Part shown: piece by piece, positions 1 through 8,307 of the stretch
Layout: each line of letters begins with the position of its first letter
How positions within the stretch are numbered: position 1 is the first letter of the stretch
Assembly (NCBI RefSeq): GCF_030816715.1
Contig: NZ_JAUSYH010000001.1
Coordinates: 6,696,001 to 6,760,000 of the forward strand
DNA: 64,000 nucleotides
Source of the DNA: Streptomyces achromogenes
Lineage (GTDB): Bacteria; Actinomycetota; Actinomycetes; Streptomycetales; Streptomycetaceae
Direction: 5' to 3'
Translations under genes and position numbers: made by a program
The notes under the pieces: model-generated
Database searches by the model: none
What the model was told of the DNA's origin: nothing
Seen by the model: the letters and a program-made list of their open reading frames with translations, nothing else

Positions 1-1014
1 CGCGAACAGCAGCAGCCACACGCCGTGCAGCACGCGGGACGCCTTCGTCCGTGCCCCCGCCTGCACGTTGGCCGCGCTGCGGACGATCACCGCGGTCATC
101 GGCAGCGCGCCGAGCACGCCGCAGACCGCGTTGCCGGCGCCCTGCGCCATGAGCTCCTTGTCGTACGCGGTGCGCGGGCCGTCGTGCAGCCGGTCCACCG
201 CGGCCGCGCTGAACAGCGACTCGGCGGACGCGATCAGGGTGAACGCGACGATGGTGCCGAGCAGACCGACGCTCGCCAGGTCGCCGAAGGCGCCGAGCGG
301 CGGAGGCTGGACGGACTCGAGCAGGCCCCGCACCTCGACGGTGGCCACGGGCAGGTCGAACAGCAGGGCGGCGAGCGTGGCCAGGCCGACCGCGGCGAGC
401 GGTCCCGGCACCGTGCGGACCATCGCCGGCAACCGCTTCCACAACACCAGCACCGCGACGGTGCCCGCGCCGAGTACGAGCGAGGCGGACCCGGCGGCGC
501 TGCCGAAGGCGTCCACGGCCGCCTCGGGCAGCCCGGCGATCTTCGCCGGACCGGACGCCGGCGCCTTGGCGCCGGCCGCCGCGTAGAGCTGACCGGCGAT
601 CAGGACCAGGCCGATTCCGGCCAGCATGCCCTCGACGACCGAGACCGAGATGGCGCGGAAGTAGCGGCCCAGCCGCAGTGCGCCCATGGCGAGCTGCAGG
701 ACGCCCGTGGTCAGCACGATCACCCCGAGGGCGGGCAGGCCGAACTCCCGCACCGCCTCGAAGACCAGCACGGTCAGACCGGCGGCGGGACCGGACACCT
801 GCAGGCTGCTGCCCCGCATGAGCCCGGTGACCAGGCCGCCGACGATGCCGGTGACGAGCCCGAGCTCGGCCGGTACGCCGGAGGCCACGGCCACGCCGAC
901 GCACAGCGGCAGCGCGACCAGGAAGACGACGAGAGAGGCGGCGAAGTCCTGCCTGAGGTGCGGGAACCGGGATATTCGCCCGGTGGGCTTCTGGTGCGTC
1001 ATGGCGGCGCTCAC
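1..1014 (-). CDS. SulP-family anion transporter, partial (C-terminus outside window)
   Basis: The 338 visible codons encode a polytopic membrane protein beginning MTHQKPTGRISRFPHLRQD after a GTG-AGC-GCC-GCC lead. Alternating Ala/Leu/Val/Gly hydrophobic segments match the SulP/SLC26 transmembrane core; the STAS domain expected at the C-terminus lies beyond the window. SulP proteins carry sulfate, bicarbonate or other anions across the cytoplasmic membrane. The GTG start overlaps the stop of the carbonic anhydrase gene by four bases (GTGA), so translation is probably coupled. That pairing favours bicarbonate as substrate, as in BicA-like or SulP-CA fusion systems, but this is inference; sulfate cannot be excluded. 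The ATG 12 bases downstream (1002) is an alternative start. Confidence 0.88.
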   Translation of the reverse strand, partial: MSAAMTHQKPTGRISRFPHLRQDFAASLVVFLVALPLCVGVAVASGVPAELGLVTGIVGGLVTGLMRGSSLQVSGPAAGLTVLVFEAVREFGLPALGVIVLTTGVLQLAMGALRLGRYFRAISVSVVEGMLAGIGLVLIAGQLYAAAGAKAPASGPAKIAGLPEAAVDAFGSAAGSASLVLGAGTVAVLVLWKRLPAMVRTVPGPLAAVGLATLAALLFDLPVATVEVRGLLESVQPPPLGAFGDLASVGLLGTIVAFTLIASAESLFSAAAVDRLHDGPRTAYDKELMAQGAGNAVCGVLGALPMTAVIVRSAANVQAGARTKASRVLHGVWLLLFA

Positions 1015-1592
1015 AGGGCTTCGAAGCCGTCGGTGTCGACGCGGTGTTCGCGAACCGCGCCGGTGTGCACCTCGTAGTACCAGCCGCGCACCCGCAGCCG
1101 GCCGTCGGCCAGCCGCTTCTCCACGCACGGGTACGAGCGCAGCCGCAGCACCTGGGCGAGCGCATGGTGCTGGACGGCGCGCATGACGGTCGGGTCGTCC
1201 GGATCGGCGGCGCCGGGCTCGTCGGCGGCGTGCGCCAGCCAGTCGCGTACGGCGGGCACGCCGTCGAGGTCGTCGCCGCGCACCAGCGCGCCGACGGCGC
1301 CGCAGTGCGAGTGGCCGCAGACCACGATGTCCTGGACGCCGAGCACCTCCACGGCGTACTCGATGGTGGCGGCCTCGCCGGTGGGGCGGTCGGAGCCGTA
1401 GGGGGGCACGATGTTGCCCGCGGTGCGCAGCTCGAAGAGCTCGCCGGGCCGGGCGCCCGTGATCAGCGCGGGAACGACCCGCGAATCGGAGCAGGTGATG
1501 AAGAGAACCTGCGGGGACTGGCCTTCGGCGAGCCGGGCGAACTCCTCAGGGCGCTGTCCGAAGGTACGGGCGTTGTCGATGAGGGGCTGCAT
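1011..1592 (-). CDS. Beta-class carbonic anhydrase
   Basis: The 193-aa product interconverts CO2 and bicarbonate in the cytoplasm. The zinc site of beta-carbonic anhydrases is visible: Cys34 in CSDSR (with the Asp36/Arg38 dyad), then His94 and Cys97 in HSHCGAVG. Length fits the family's usual 190-220 aa. The start ATG at 1592 is chosen because AGGAGGAG lies just upstream; the reading frame stays open further upstream but without family similarity. It overlaps the SulP transporter by four bases and follows a small secreted protein by 89 bp, so the three may be one transcript. Function is certain at family level; the link with bicarbonate uptake is inferred from the overlap. Confidence 0.95.
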   Translation of the reverse strand: MQPLIDNARTFGQRPEEFARLAEGQSPQVLFITCSDSRVVPALITGARPGELFELRTAGNIVPPYGSDRPTGEAATIEYAVEVLGVQDIVVCGHSHCGAVGALVRGDDLDGVPAVRDWLAHAADEPGAADPDDPTVMRAVQHHALAQVLRLRSYPCVEKRLADGRLRVRGWYYEVHTGAVREHRVDTDGFEAL

Positions 1593-1681
1593 GACGTGGT
1601 GACTCCTCCTGGCGCGCCGTGGGGCGCGTCGGACGTGCAGGACACAGGACAGGTGGGGGACTGTTGCTCTGTTCTGCCCGC

Positions 1682-2089
1682 TCAGCAGCGGAAGACCTGA
1701 AGCGCCGCCGGAGAGTGGGTCGTCGAGGGTCTCGACGTGCGGTGCCGGAGGTCGCCGGTCGGGGCCGGCCGGTGCGCGGCCGCGGGGTCCGTCGCCAGTG
1801 ACGCGCGCTCGGGCTCGTGGGGAGCCGAGGCGGCGCAGACGGTGCCGCGGTGGCGGTCGCGGGTGCGACGGGGGTCGGTGGGACCGACCGGGAGCCCGCA
1901 GTCGCGCACGGTGACCTTCTCGTGGCGCGGCGTCTTGGCGGAGAGGGTGGTTCCGGGCTGGGCTCTGGCCTCGGCGTGACGCGCCGTGTGCGCGGTTGCG
2001 AAGGAAGGTGTCGGCGCGAAGAACGCGAGGGCGAGCAGGGCGGCGGCGAGGAGCGAGAGCACGGCGCGGGCCGACGTACCTCGGAACAT
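1682..2089 (-). CDS. Small secreted protein of unknown function
   Basis: The 135-aa product has an N-terminal signal peptide (MFRGTSARAVLSLLAAALLA, with a likely cut after residues 29-33) followed by a His/Arg/Pro/Thr-rich polar mature part with three Cys and no domain I recognise. A GGAGG-type ribosome binding site sits 5-8 nt before the ATG. The gene runs in the same direction as the downstream carbonic anhydrase, with an 89-bp gap. A 28-bp perfect inverted repeat lies about 70 bp upstream of the start and may control it. The His-rich mature part might bind metal, but nothing in the sequence proves this. Moderate confidence that it is a real gene, based on the signal peptide and ribosome binding site. 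Confidence 0.6.
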   Translation of the reverse strand: MFRGTSARAVLSLLAAALLALAFFAPTPSFATAHTARHAEARAQPGTTLSAKTPRHEKVTVRDCGLPVGPTDPRRTRDRHRGTVCAASAPHEPERASLATDPAAAHRPAPTGDLRHRTSRPSTTHSPAALQVFRC

Positions 2090-2160
2090 GCGCCTCCCTC
2101 CGGCGATCGCACACCTCTGGTCCCGACCAAGGGTTGGTCAACGACTGGTCAAGAACAAGG

Positions 2161-2188
2161 TAACCCTGCAAAGTTGTTTGCAGGGTTA
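2161..2188. promoter_or_regulatory. Perfect 12-bp inverted repeat, 4-nt spacer (putative operator)
   Basis: The arms TAACCCTGCAAA and TTTGCAGGGTTA match exactly around GTTG. The site lies between the zapE stop (2273) and the start of the small secreted protein (2089). No U-tract follows on the minus strand, which argues for a repressor operator over an intrinsic terminator, although the stem could also slow read-through from zapE. A second short repeat, GACCAA-GGG-TTGGTC, lies at about 2126-2140. Confidence 0.6.
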
Positions 2189-2272
2189 ACTCGGTGTTTC
2201 CAGATCAAGTGCGCCTCAAAAAAGTGGGACGCGTGGCGCGAACCGGCTCTTGACCCGGACGGCCGGGATCGC

Positions 2273-3379
2273 TTATTCGGGCTTGACGAGCGACTTGGCG
2301 TCGCGGGCCAGCGCGGTCAGCCGGGATATCGCGCGGAAGTACTTCTTGCGGTACCCGCCGTTCAGCATCTCCTCGCTGAAGAGCCGGTCGAAGGGGGCTC
2401 CCGAGGCCAGCACCGGGACCTCACGGTCGTAGAGCCGGTCGGCCAGAACCACCAGCCGCAGCGCCGTGGACTGGTCGGGCACCGGCTGCACGTCGGTGAG
2501 GCAGACCGCCTTCAGGCCGTCCGTCAGCGCGCCGTAACGGCTCGGGTGGACCTTCGCGAGATGCTCCAGCAGATGCGGGAAGTCGTCGAGCGAGGCGCCC
2601 TCCGTGGCGTACGCCGCCTTCGTCACCTGCTCGTCGGAGTACGGCGCCGGAGCCTCGGGCAGGCCGCGGTGGCGGTAGTCCTCGCCGTCGATGCGCAGGG
2701 CGCGGAACTGCGCCGACAGGCCCTGGATCTCCCGCAGGAAGTCGGCCGCCGCGAACCGGCCCTCGCCCAGCTTGCCGGGCAGCGTGTTGGAGGTCGCGGC
2801 GAGCGCCACACCGGCCTCGACCAGCTTGCCGAGCAGCGTGGAGACGAGAACGGTGTCGCCCGGGTCGTCCAGCTCGAACTCGTCGATGCACAGCAGACGG
2901 TGCCCGGAGAGCGTGCGCACCGTCTGCTGGAAGCCCAGGGCGCCGACGAGGTTGGTCAGCTCGACGAACGTGCCGAACGCCTTGAGGGCGGGCTCGGCCG
3001 GGGTCGCGTGCCACAGGGACGCCAGGAGGTGGGTCTTGCCGACGCCGTAGCCGCCGTCCAGGTAGACGCCGCGCGGCCCGGCGGGCGTCCGGGGCGCCTT
3101 GGACCGGCCGAAGCCGAGGAACCCCCGTCGGGCGGCGCCCGTGGCGTGCGCCCCGCCGAGTCCGGCGGCGAAACCCTCGAGGACGCCGACCGCCTGCGTC
3201 TGGCTGGGCTGGTTCGGGTCCGGGAGGTAGGTGCTGAAGCGGACCGAGTCGAACCGGGGCGGCGGCACCATCTCGGCGACCAGCCGGTCCGCGGGGACGT
3301 GCGGCTGCCGGGCGCAGAGGGAGGCCGGCGACGCGTCGGCTGTCGGGCTGAGGCCGGGGGCGGCGAAGGAGGACGACAC
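2273..3379 (-). CDS. zapE: Cell division protein ZapE / AFG1-like P-loop ATPase
   Basis: The 368-aa product belongs to the AFG1/ZapE ATPases, which act at the division ring or in protein quality control. Walker A is DGGYGVGKT at residues 108-116 and Walker B is LLCIDEFE at 163-170. The conserved N-terminal block around FSTYLPDPNQPSQ precedes them, and length fits actinobacterial members. I chose the GTG at 3379 over the ATG at 3418 because the ATG shares bases with the start codon of the divergent gene. The GTG lies 8 nt after a TAGCAT -10 box, consistent with leaderless translation. ZapE in Streptomyces is recognised by homology only; its role there is not evident from this sequence. Confidence 0.9.
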   Translation of the reverse strand: MSSSFAAPGLSPTADASPASLCARQPHVPADRLVAEMVPPPRFDSVRFSTYLPDPNQPSQTQAVGVLEGFAAGLGGAHATGAARRGFLGFGRSKAPRTPAGPRGVYLDGGYGVGKTHLLASLWHATPAEPALKAFGTFVELTNLVGALGFQQTVRTLSGHRLLCIDEFELDDPGDTVLVSTLLGKLVEAGVALAATSNTLPGKLGEGRFAAADFLREIQGLSAQFRALRIDGEDYRHRGLPEAPAPYSDEQVTKAAYATEGASLDDFPHLLEHLAKVHPSRYGALTDGLKAVCLTDVQPVPDQSTALRLVVLADRLYDREVPVLASGAPFDRLFSEEMLNGGYRKKYFRAISRLTALARDAKSLVKPE

Positions 3380-3387
3380 GGTTCCCC

Positions 3388-3409
3388 ATGCTACGGGGCG
3401 TGCCAGACT
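3388..3409. promoter_or_regulatory. Compact divergent promoter pair (leaderless starts)
   Basis: On the minus strand, TAGCAT (3388-3393 complement) lies 8 nt before the zapE GTG. On the plus strand, CAGACT (3404-3409) lies 7 nt before the ATG at 3417. Both match the TANNNT -10 pattern at the distance expected for leaderless mRNAs. The -35 elements are weak. The call rests on spacing alone. Confidence 0.4.
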
Positions 3410-3416
3410 GCCTGAC

Positions 3417-4244
3417 ATGCGACGGCTGTTCCCTGTGACCGACCAGACAGCGACGACCGGCTCCGGCGGCGGCCCGCTCGGGGCCCCCGGCGAGGGGGGT
3501 GACGCCGCCGAGGACCGCGAGTGGAGCCTCGACGAACTCGCCGAGGCCTACGCCTACCCGCAGGACCGGCCCGGCGCGCCGCGGCCCTGGCTGCGCGCCA
3601 ACATGGTGTCCACCCTCGACGGCGCCGCCCAGCACGACGGCCGCTCCCAGCCCATCTCCACCGCCGCCGACATGCGGATCTTCGGCACGCTGCGCGGGCT
3701 CGCGGACGTGGTGGTCGTCGGCGCGGAGACCGTCCGGCTCGAGGGATACCGCCCCGCACGCGCGCGTGCGGAGTTCGCCGCACGGCGTGCGGCGGCCGGG
3801 CGGGCGCCCGCCCCCGCGGTCGCGGTGGTCACCGCCGGCCTCGATCTGGACTTCTCCCTGCCGCTCTTCACGTCGCCGCTCGTCCCGACCCTGATCCTGA
3901 CCGGCGCGGCGGCGGCGCCCGACAGGGTGGCCGCCGCGGAGAAGGCGGGCGTGCGGGTGGTGATCGCCGGGGACGGGATGGGCGTGGAGCCGGCCCGGGC
4001 GGTGCAGGCCCTCGGCGCGCTCGGGCACACCCGGCTGCTGACCGAGGGCGGGCCGAGGCTGCTGGGGCAGTTCGTGGCCGCCGGAGCGCTGGACGAGCTG
4101 TGCCTGACCGTCGCCCCGATGCTCACCGCCGGCGACGCCCAGCGGATCGCGGGCGGGCCGTCGGTCGCGGTCCCGCAGCGGTTCGCCCTGGCGTCCCTGC
4201 TGGAGGAGGGGGGTTTCCTGTTCGGCAGGTACCGGCGGCCGTGA
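3417..4244 (+). CDS. RibD C-terminal-type pyrimidine reductase family protein
   Basis: The 275-aa protein has the dihydrofolate-reductase-like fold of the RibD C-terminal domain, which uses NADPH to reduce 5-amino-6-ribosylamino-pyrimidine in riboflavin synthesis. Recognisable parts are PWLRANMVSTLDGAAQ (about 58-73), DVVVVGAETVR, LLTEGGPRLLGQF and the closing LTVAPML segment. There is no N-terminal zinc deaminase domain, so this is a stand-alone reductase-like paralogue. Its true substrate is unknown; it is not beside other riboflavin genes. It is divergent from zapE, with only 37 bp between the starts. An upstream in-frame extension is open but would run through the zapE start and lacks family similarity. 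Confidence 0.85.
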   Translation: MRRLFPVTDQTATTGSGGGPLGAPGEGGDAAEDREWSLDELAEAYAYPQDRPGAPRPWLRANMVSTLDGAAQHDGRSQPISTAADMRIFGTLRGLADVVVVGAETVRLEGYRPARARAEFAARRAAAGRAPAPAVAVVTAGLDLDFSLPLFTSPLVPTLILTGAAAAPDRVAAAEKAGVRVVIAGDGMGVEPARAVQALGALGHTRLLTEGGPRLLGQFVAAGALDELCLTVAPMLTAGDAQRIAGGPSVAVPQRFALASLLEEGGFLFGRYRRP

Positions 4245-4431
4245 CTGCGCGAACGGGTTCGCCACCGCCGGCGGTCCGCTCGGTGGAGTCGTCCGTTCCG
4301 TTCGGTGTCCGGCGGGCACACTGAATCTCGCAGTACCCGTGCGATCACGGGGACGGATGGTTTCCGCAGGGCCGTGCTCGGCCCACGGAGGACAGAGGGC
4401 CACGGGGGTCCTCGCAGAGAATGGGGCGCCG

Positions 4432-4905
4432 GTGTTCACAAGCGTTTTGATGATCGAGAAGGCCCTGACGTCCGCCGACGTGGAGTTCGTCACCACCTTG
4501 CACGGGGACGAGCAGGTCGCCTTCCACGTACTGCTCCAGCCGCGCGGCGACCAGGCGGACCGTCTGCTGAGGGCCATCGACGACGTCGCCCTCGGCGAGC
4601 TGGACGAGGCCGCGCGTGAGCGCGAGACGCCGGAGGGCGACGAGGCGAAGGGCTTCGGCGTGCGGGCGCTGGAGGTGTCGCTCCAGGCGCTGCAGGCCTC
4701 CGGCAGCCCGGCGGTGGGGCGCCTGGTGGAGGACCATCCGCTGGACGCCCTGAAGTCCCTGGTGGCGGAGGTGGGGGCGGACGAGGTGATCGTGCTCACG
4801 GATCCGCACTACGTGGAGGAGTTCTTCCACCGGGACTGGGCCTCCCGCGCCCGCCACAAGGTGGGCGTCCCGGTGCTGAAACTGTTCTCGCACAGCAAGG
4901 CGTAG
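4432..4905 (+). CDS. Conserved actinobacterial protein of unknown function (157 aa)
   Basis: The product starts (V/M)FTSVLMIEKALTSADVE and ends VGVPVLKLFSHSKA. It is mixed alpha/beta without signal peptide or membrane segment. I recall homologues being labelled indole-3-glycerol-phosphate synthase in Streptomyces annotations, but at 157 aa it is far too short for the ~260-aa TIM barrel and shows none of its motifs, so I do not use that name. The segment ADEVIVLTDPHYVEEFFHRDWASRAR looks like a universal-stress or Rossmann-like edge, which is weak. The start is either GTG 4432 or ATG 4450; GTG is kept for the longer conserved N-terminus. It stands alone between the reductase and murC. Confidence 0.75.
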   Translation: MFTSVLMIEKALTSADVEFVTTLHGDEQVAFHVLLQPRGDQADRLLRAIDDVALGELDEAARERETPEGDEAKGFGVRALEVSLQALQASGSPAVGRLVEDHPLDALKSLVAEVGADEVIVLTDPHYVEEFFHRDWASRARHKVGVPVLKLFSHSKA

Positions 4906-5237
4906 ACGGGCGACCGCGGCGCGGACCGCGGCGTGCGGCGTGCCGCCCGTGGTGGGCTGGGTGCGGCGTGCGGGACGTGCGGGATGTGTGGTGTGCGGGG
5001 GCGTCCTCGGGCGACCGGTCGGCACAGCGCGCACCGTCCGTGCCGCGTCGGTCTCGGCCGCGCCTCGGCAGCGGCGGGGTGCGGCGGGTCGCGGGCGCGG
5101 ACGGCGCGGCGACGGACCCGGCCGCGGACCGTACGGGGGGCGGGCACGGGTTCTCCGCGCCCCTGGGGCCGCGCGGTCGGTCCTACCCCATAGGCTGGTG
5201 CGCGTTCACCGTCGTAGCGCACCCTGGAGACACGCAC
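4906..5237. other. Intergenic, 332 bp upstream of murC
   Basis: This GC-rich sequence has runs of GTGCGG and CGGGACG-like words after the previous gene. The reading frame of murC stays open through it but has no MurC-like sequence before 5238. I see no clear promoter hexamers, terminator or small gene. Confidence 0.5.
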
Positions 5238-6623
5238 ATGGCACCCGGCCTTCCTACCGCCATGGACCGACCGCACTTCATCGGCATCGGCGGGGCCGGG
5301 ATGTCGGGCATCGCGAAGATCCTCGCGCAGCGCGGGGCGAAGGTCGCCGGCAGCGACGCCAAGGAGTCGGAGACCGCCGCGGCACTGCGGGCACTCGGGG
5401 CGACCGTGCACATCGGTCACGCCGCCGGGCACCTGGCCGACGACGCGAGCTGTGTCGTCGTCTCCTCGGCGATCCGCGCGGACAATCCCGAGCTCGCCCG
5501 CGCGGCCGAACTGGGCATCCCGGTCGTCCACCGTTCGGACGCGCTCGCCCGGCTGATGGACGGACTGCGTCCGATCGCCGTGGCCGGCACGCACGGCAAG
5601 ACGACCACCACGTCCATGCTCGCGGTCTCGCTGAGCGAGCTCGGACTGCGGCCGTCGTACGCGATCGGCGGCGACCTCGACGCCCCCGGCTCCAACGCCC
5701 TGCACGGCGAGGGCGACATCTTCGTCGCCGAGGCGGACGAGTCCGACCGCAGCTTCCACACGTACGCGCCCGAGGTCGCCATCGTCCTCAACGTCGAGCT
5801 CGACCACCACGCGAACTACGCCTCGATCGACGAGATCTACGAGTCCTTCGAGACCTTCGCCCACAAGATCGTGCCCGGCGGCACCCTCGTGATCACCGCC
5901 GACCACGAGGGCGCGCGGGAACTGACCCGACGCGTCGACGGCGTGCGCACGGTGACCTACGGCGAGGCCGAGGACGCCGACGTGCGGGTGCTGTCGGTCG
6001 TCCCGCAGGGCCTCAAGAGCGAGGTGAGCGTCCTGCTGGACGGCGAGCAGCTGACGTTCACCGTCTCCGTGCCCGGCCGGCACTACGCCCACAACGCCGT
6101 CGCCGCGCTGGCGGCGGGTGTCGCGCTGGGCGTTCCGGCCGCCGAGCTCGCCCCCGCCCTGGCCGCGTACACGGGCGTCAAGCGCCGGCTGCAGCTCAAG
6201 GGCGAGGCGGCGGGCGTGCAGGTCGTGGACTCCTACGCCCACCACCCGACCGAGATGACGGCCGACCTGGAGGCGATGCGCGCGGCGGTCGGCGACGCCC
6301 GCATCCTCGTCCTCTTCCAGCCGCACCTGTTCTCCCGGACGCAGGAACTGGGCACCGAGATGGGACAGGCGCTGGCCCTGGCGGACGCCTCAGTCGTCCT
6401 GGACATCTACCCGGCCCGCGAGGACCCCGTCCCGGGCGTCACCAGCGAGCTGATCATCGACGCCGCTCGGGCCGCGGGCGCCGACGTGACGGCCGTCCAC
6501 GACAAGGACGGGGCGCCCGCCGTGATCGCGGGAATGGCGAAGGCCGGTGATCTCGTTCTCACCATGGGCGCGGGCGACGTGACGGACCTGGGCCCGCGCA
6601 TTCTGGACCGTCTTTCCCAGTGA
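5238..6623 (+). CDS. murC: UDP-N-acetylmuramate--L-alanine ligase
   Basis: The 461-aa Mur ligase adds L-alanine to UDP-MurNAc with ATP, the first peptide step of peptidoglycan precursor synthesis in the cytoplasm. The N-terminal Rossmann motif GIGGAGMSG is at residues 16-24, the ATP-binding GTHGKTTTT at 117-125, the central-domain ELDHHANY near 193-200 and the C-terminal YAHHPTE near 333. Length fits the family. The ATG at 5238 is preceded by GGAGA at a good distance. The gene is outside the dcw cluster, as is normal for streptomycetes, and is followed after 13 bp by msrB, which probably shares its transcript. Confidence 0.97.
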   Translation: MAPGLPTAMDRPHFIGIGGAGMSGIAKILAQRGAKVAGSDAKESETAAALRALGATVHIGHAAGHLADDASCVVVSSAIRADNPELARAAELGIPVVHRSDALARLMDGLRPIAVAGTHGKTTTTSMLAVSLSELGLRPSYAIGGDLDAPGSNALHGEGDIFVAEADESDRSFHTYAPEVAIVLNVELDHHANYASIDEIYESFETFAHKIVPGGTLVITADHEGARELTRRVDGVRTVTYGEAEDADVRVLSVVPQGLKSEVSVLLDGEQLTFTVSVPGRHYAHNAVAALAAGVALGVPAAELAPALAAYTGVKRRLQLKGEAAGVQVVDSYAHHPTEMTADLEAMRAAVGDARILVLFQPHLFSRTQELGTEMGQALALADASVVLDIYPAREDPVPGVTSELIIDAARAAGADVTAVHDKDGAPAVIAGMAKAGDLVLTMGAGDVTDLGPRILDRLSQ

Positions 6624-6636
6624 GGGGCTGAGGCTC

Positions 6637-7041
6637 ATGTCGTACGACGTCGAAAAGCCGGACGAGCAGTGGCGGGCGGAGCTGACGCCGGCCGAGTACG
6701 CCGTCCTGCGCCAGGCCGCGACCGAGCCAGCGTTCACCGGCGAGTACACCGACACCAAGACCCGGGGCGTCTACTCCTGCCGGGCCTGCGGCGCCGAACT
6801 GTTCACCTCCGAGACCAAGTTCGACTCCCACTGCGGCTGGCCGTCGTTCTTCGACCCGAAGGGCAGCGACGCCGTGGAGCTGATCGAGGACCGCTCGCAC
6901 GGGATGCTGCGCACCGAGGTGCGGTGCGCCCGGTGCGGGTCCCACCTCGGACACGTGTTCGCGGGCGAGGGCTACCAGACCCCGACCGACCAGCGGTACT
7001 GCATCAACAGCGTCTCCCTGCGGCTGGCGGCGGAGGACTGA
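6637..7041 (+). CDS. msrB: Peptide-methionine (R)-S-oxide reductase
   Basis: The 134-aa enzyme repairs oxidised methionine (R form) in proteins. The structural zinc site is two CxxC pairs, Cys48/Cys51 (CRAC) and Cys97/Cys100 (CARC). The catalytic cysteine is Cys122 in RYCINS, and Cys66 in SHCGWPSF is available as a possible recycling residue. The core GSHLGHVF motif is intact. The gene starts 13 bp after murC with GAGG upstream of the ATG, so co-transcription is likely. Confidence 0.96.
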   Translation: MSYDVEKPDEQWRAELTPAEYAVLRQAATEPAFTGEYTDTKTRGVYSCRACGAELFTSETKFDSHCGWPSFFDPKGSDAVELIEDRSHGMLRTEVRCARCGSHLGHVFAGEGYQTPTDQRYCINSVSLRLAAED

Positions 7042-7059
7042 CCCGGCACGGGCCCCTGG

Positions 7060-7185
7060 CTGCCGCTCCCGGGACGCGCGTGACGCGGGCCTGACACGCG
7101 TGACGTGGCTGACAGGCGGGACGCGCCTGGCGGGCGGGGCCGGCCTGACTGCTGTGACGCGGCTGACCGGCGTGACGCGGGAGGT
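7060..7185. repeat. Degenerate GTGACGCGG-type word repeats between convergent genes
   Basis: Words close to CTGAC-(N)CG-CGTGACG(C/T)GG recur at uneven spacing downstream of msrB, in a spacer between convergent genes. The period is irregular. It may be relaxed simple sequence or a weak bidirectional terminator region; no clean hairpin was found. Confidence 0.35.
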
Positions 7186-7293
7186 GTGCCGGGCGCCGGA
7201 TGCCGGGTGCGGCGCGGCGGGGAAGGGGGTACGGCGCCGCTTCGGCGGAGGGCCGACGGCGGTTCGTCGCACGGCGTAGGGCAACGGCGAGGC

Positions 7294-8307
7294 TCACAGC
7301 CGTCCGCGCTGCACCATCGCCGACAGCACCAGCATCCCCGGCAACAGGGGAGCCCAGACCGTCAGCACCCGGTAGCCGATGACGGTCGCCGTGGCGAGGG
7401 GCAGCGGCGTGCCGTACCCGGCCAGGGTGAGGACGAGCGCCGCGTCGATCGGACCGATGCCGCCCGGCGCGGGCACCACACCGGCCGCGGTGCTCGCCGC
7501 GAGGAACGCGAACACCAGCTGCGACCAGGACAGCGGCAGGCCCAGCGCCGTTCCCACGCAGGCCAGCACACCCGCCTGGAGCAGCGGAGCCGCGGCCGCT
7601 CCGCCCCACAGGGGCAGAAAGCGAGCGGGTCGGGTGTGCAGGAGCCGGGCGTCGGTGAGGGCCGTCCGGACGAAGTCCAGGGCGGGACGGCGCAGCGGCC
7701 GTGCGACGGCGAACAGCGCCACGACCGCCAGCGGGACCAGCAGGAGGCACGCGGCGGCCAGAAACAGCGTCCGCCCTTGCGGAAACAGTTCCGCGGGCGG
7801 TACGGCGGTGGGCGCCGCGAGTACGAAGGCCAGCACCAGCGGGATTTTCGCCACGGCCCTGACCAGGGAGTACAGGGCGATCGAGGCGGTGGCGCGGTTC
7901 AGCGGGACGCCCTCGCGCCGCATGAACCGCAGGGTCACCGCATGGGCGCCGATGCTCGCGGGCAGCACGTGGTTGGCGGCGCCCGCGGCGATCTGCGAGG
8001 CCAGCAGCGCGCCCGGTGGCAGCCGGTCCGTGATCGCGCCCTGCCGCACGCAGGCCGCGGCGACCGCCCCCAGATAGGTGAACAGGAGCCCGGTCAGCAG
8101 CCACCAGGGATCGGCGGTGGCCAGCCGGGCCACGCCGTCGCGGACGGCGTGCCGGTCGACCGCCGCCCATACCGCGAGGAACAGCAGCGGCAGCAGGGCG
8201 AGGGCGCGGCGGGTGGCGGTGGAGGCCGACGGGCGGCGGCGCCCGACCGCGGGCGGCGGCGCCGACGGCGGCGGGGACGCGGGGTCCTCGAGGGGCAACA
8301 CGGACAC
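7294..8307 (-). CDS. Lysylphosphatidylglycerol synthase TM-region / UPF0104-type membrane protein
   Basis: The 337-aa polytopic protein has about seven to eight hydrophobic segments from residue 35 on, after a Pro/Ser-rich cytoplasmic N-terminus. The segment VVPAPGGIGPIDAALVLTLAGYGTPL is the hallmark of the UPF0104/YbhN-like family, the flippase-type half of MprF. The catalytic aminoacyl-transferase half of MprF is absent, so the protein probably handles lipid or isoprenoid-linked cargo alone; the cargo cannot be read from sequence. The GTG start at 8307 has GGAAGGA about 14 nt upstream. It converges with msrB. Confidence 0.82.
   Translation of the reverse strand: MSVLPLEDPASPPPSAPPPAVGRRRPSASTATRRALALLPLLFLAVWAAVDRHAVRDGVARLATADPWWLLTGLLFTYLGAVAAACVRQGAITDRLPPGALLASQIAAGAANHVLPASIGAHAVTLRFMRREGVPLNRATASIALYSLVRAVAKIPLVLAFVLAAPTAVPPAELFPQGRTLFLAAACLLLVPLAVVALFAVARPLRRPALDFVRTALTDARLLHTRPARFLPLWGGAAAAPLLQAGVLACVGTALGLPLSWSQLVFAFLAASTAAGVVPAPGGIGPIDAALVLTLAGYGTPLPLATATVIGYRVLTVWAPLLPGMLVLSAMVQRGRL

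Noticed and set aside
2421..4799. A 792-codon minus-strand frame across zapE and the reductase
   Set aside because: It crosses real genes in other frames and has no family similarity; it exists because of few AT-rich stops.
4432..4905. Indole-3-glycerol-phosphate synthase
   Set aside because: The protein is about 110 residues too short for the barrel and has none of its motifs.
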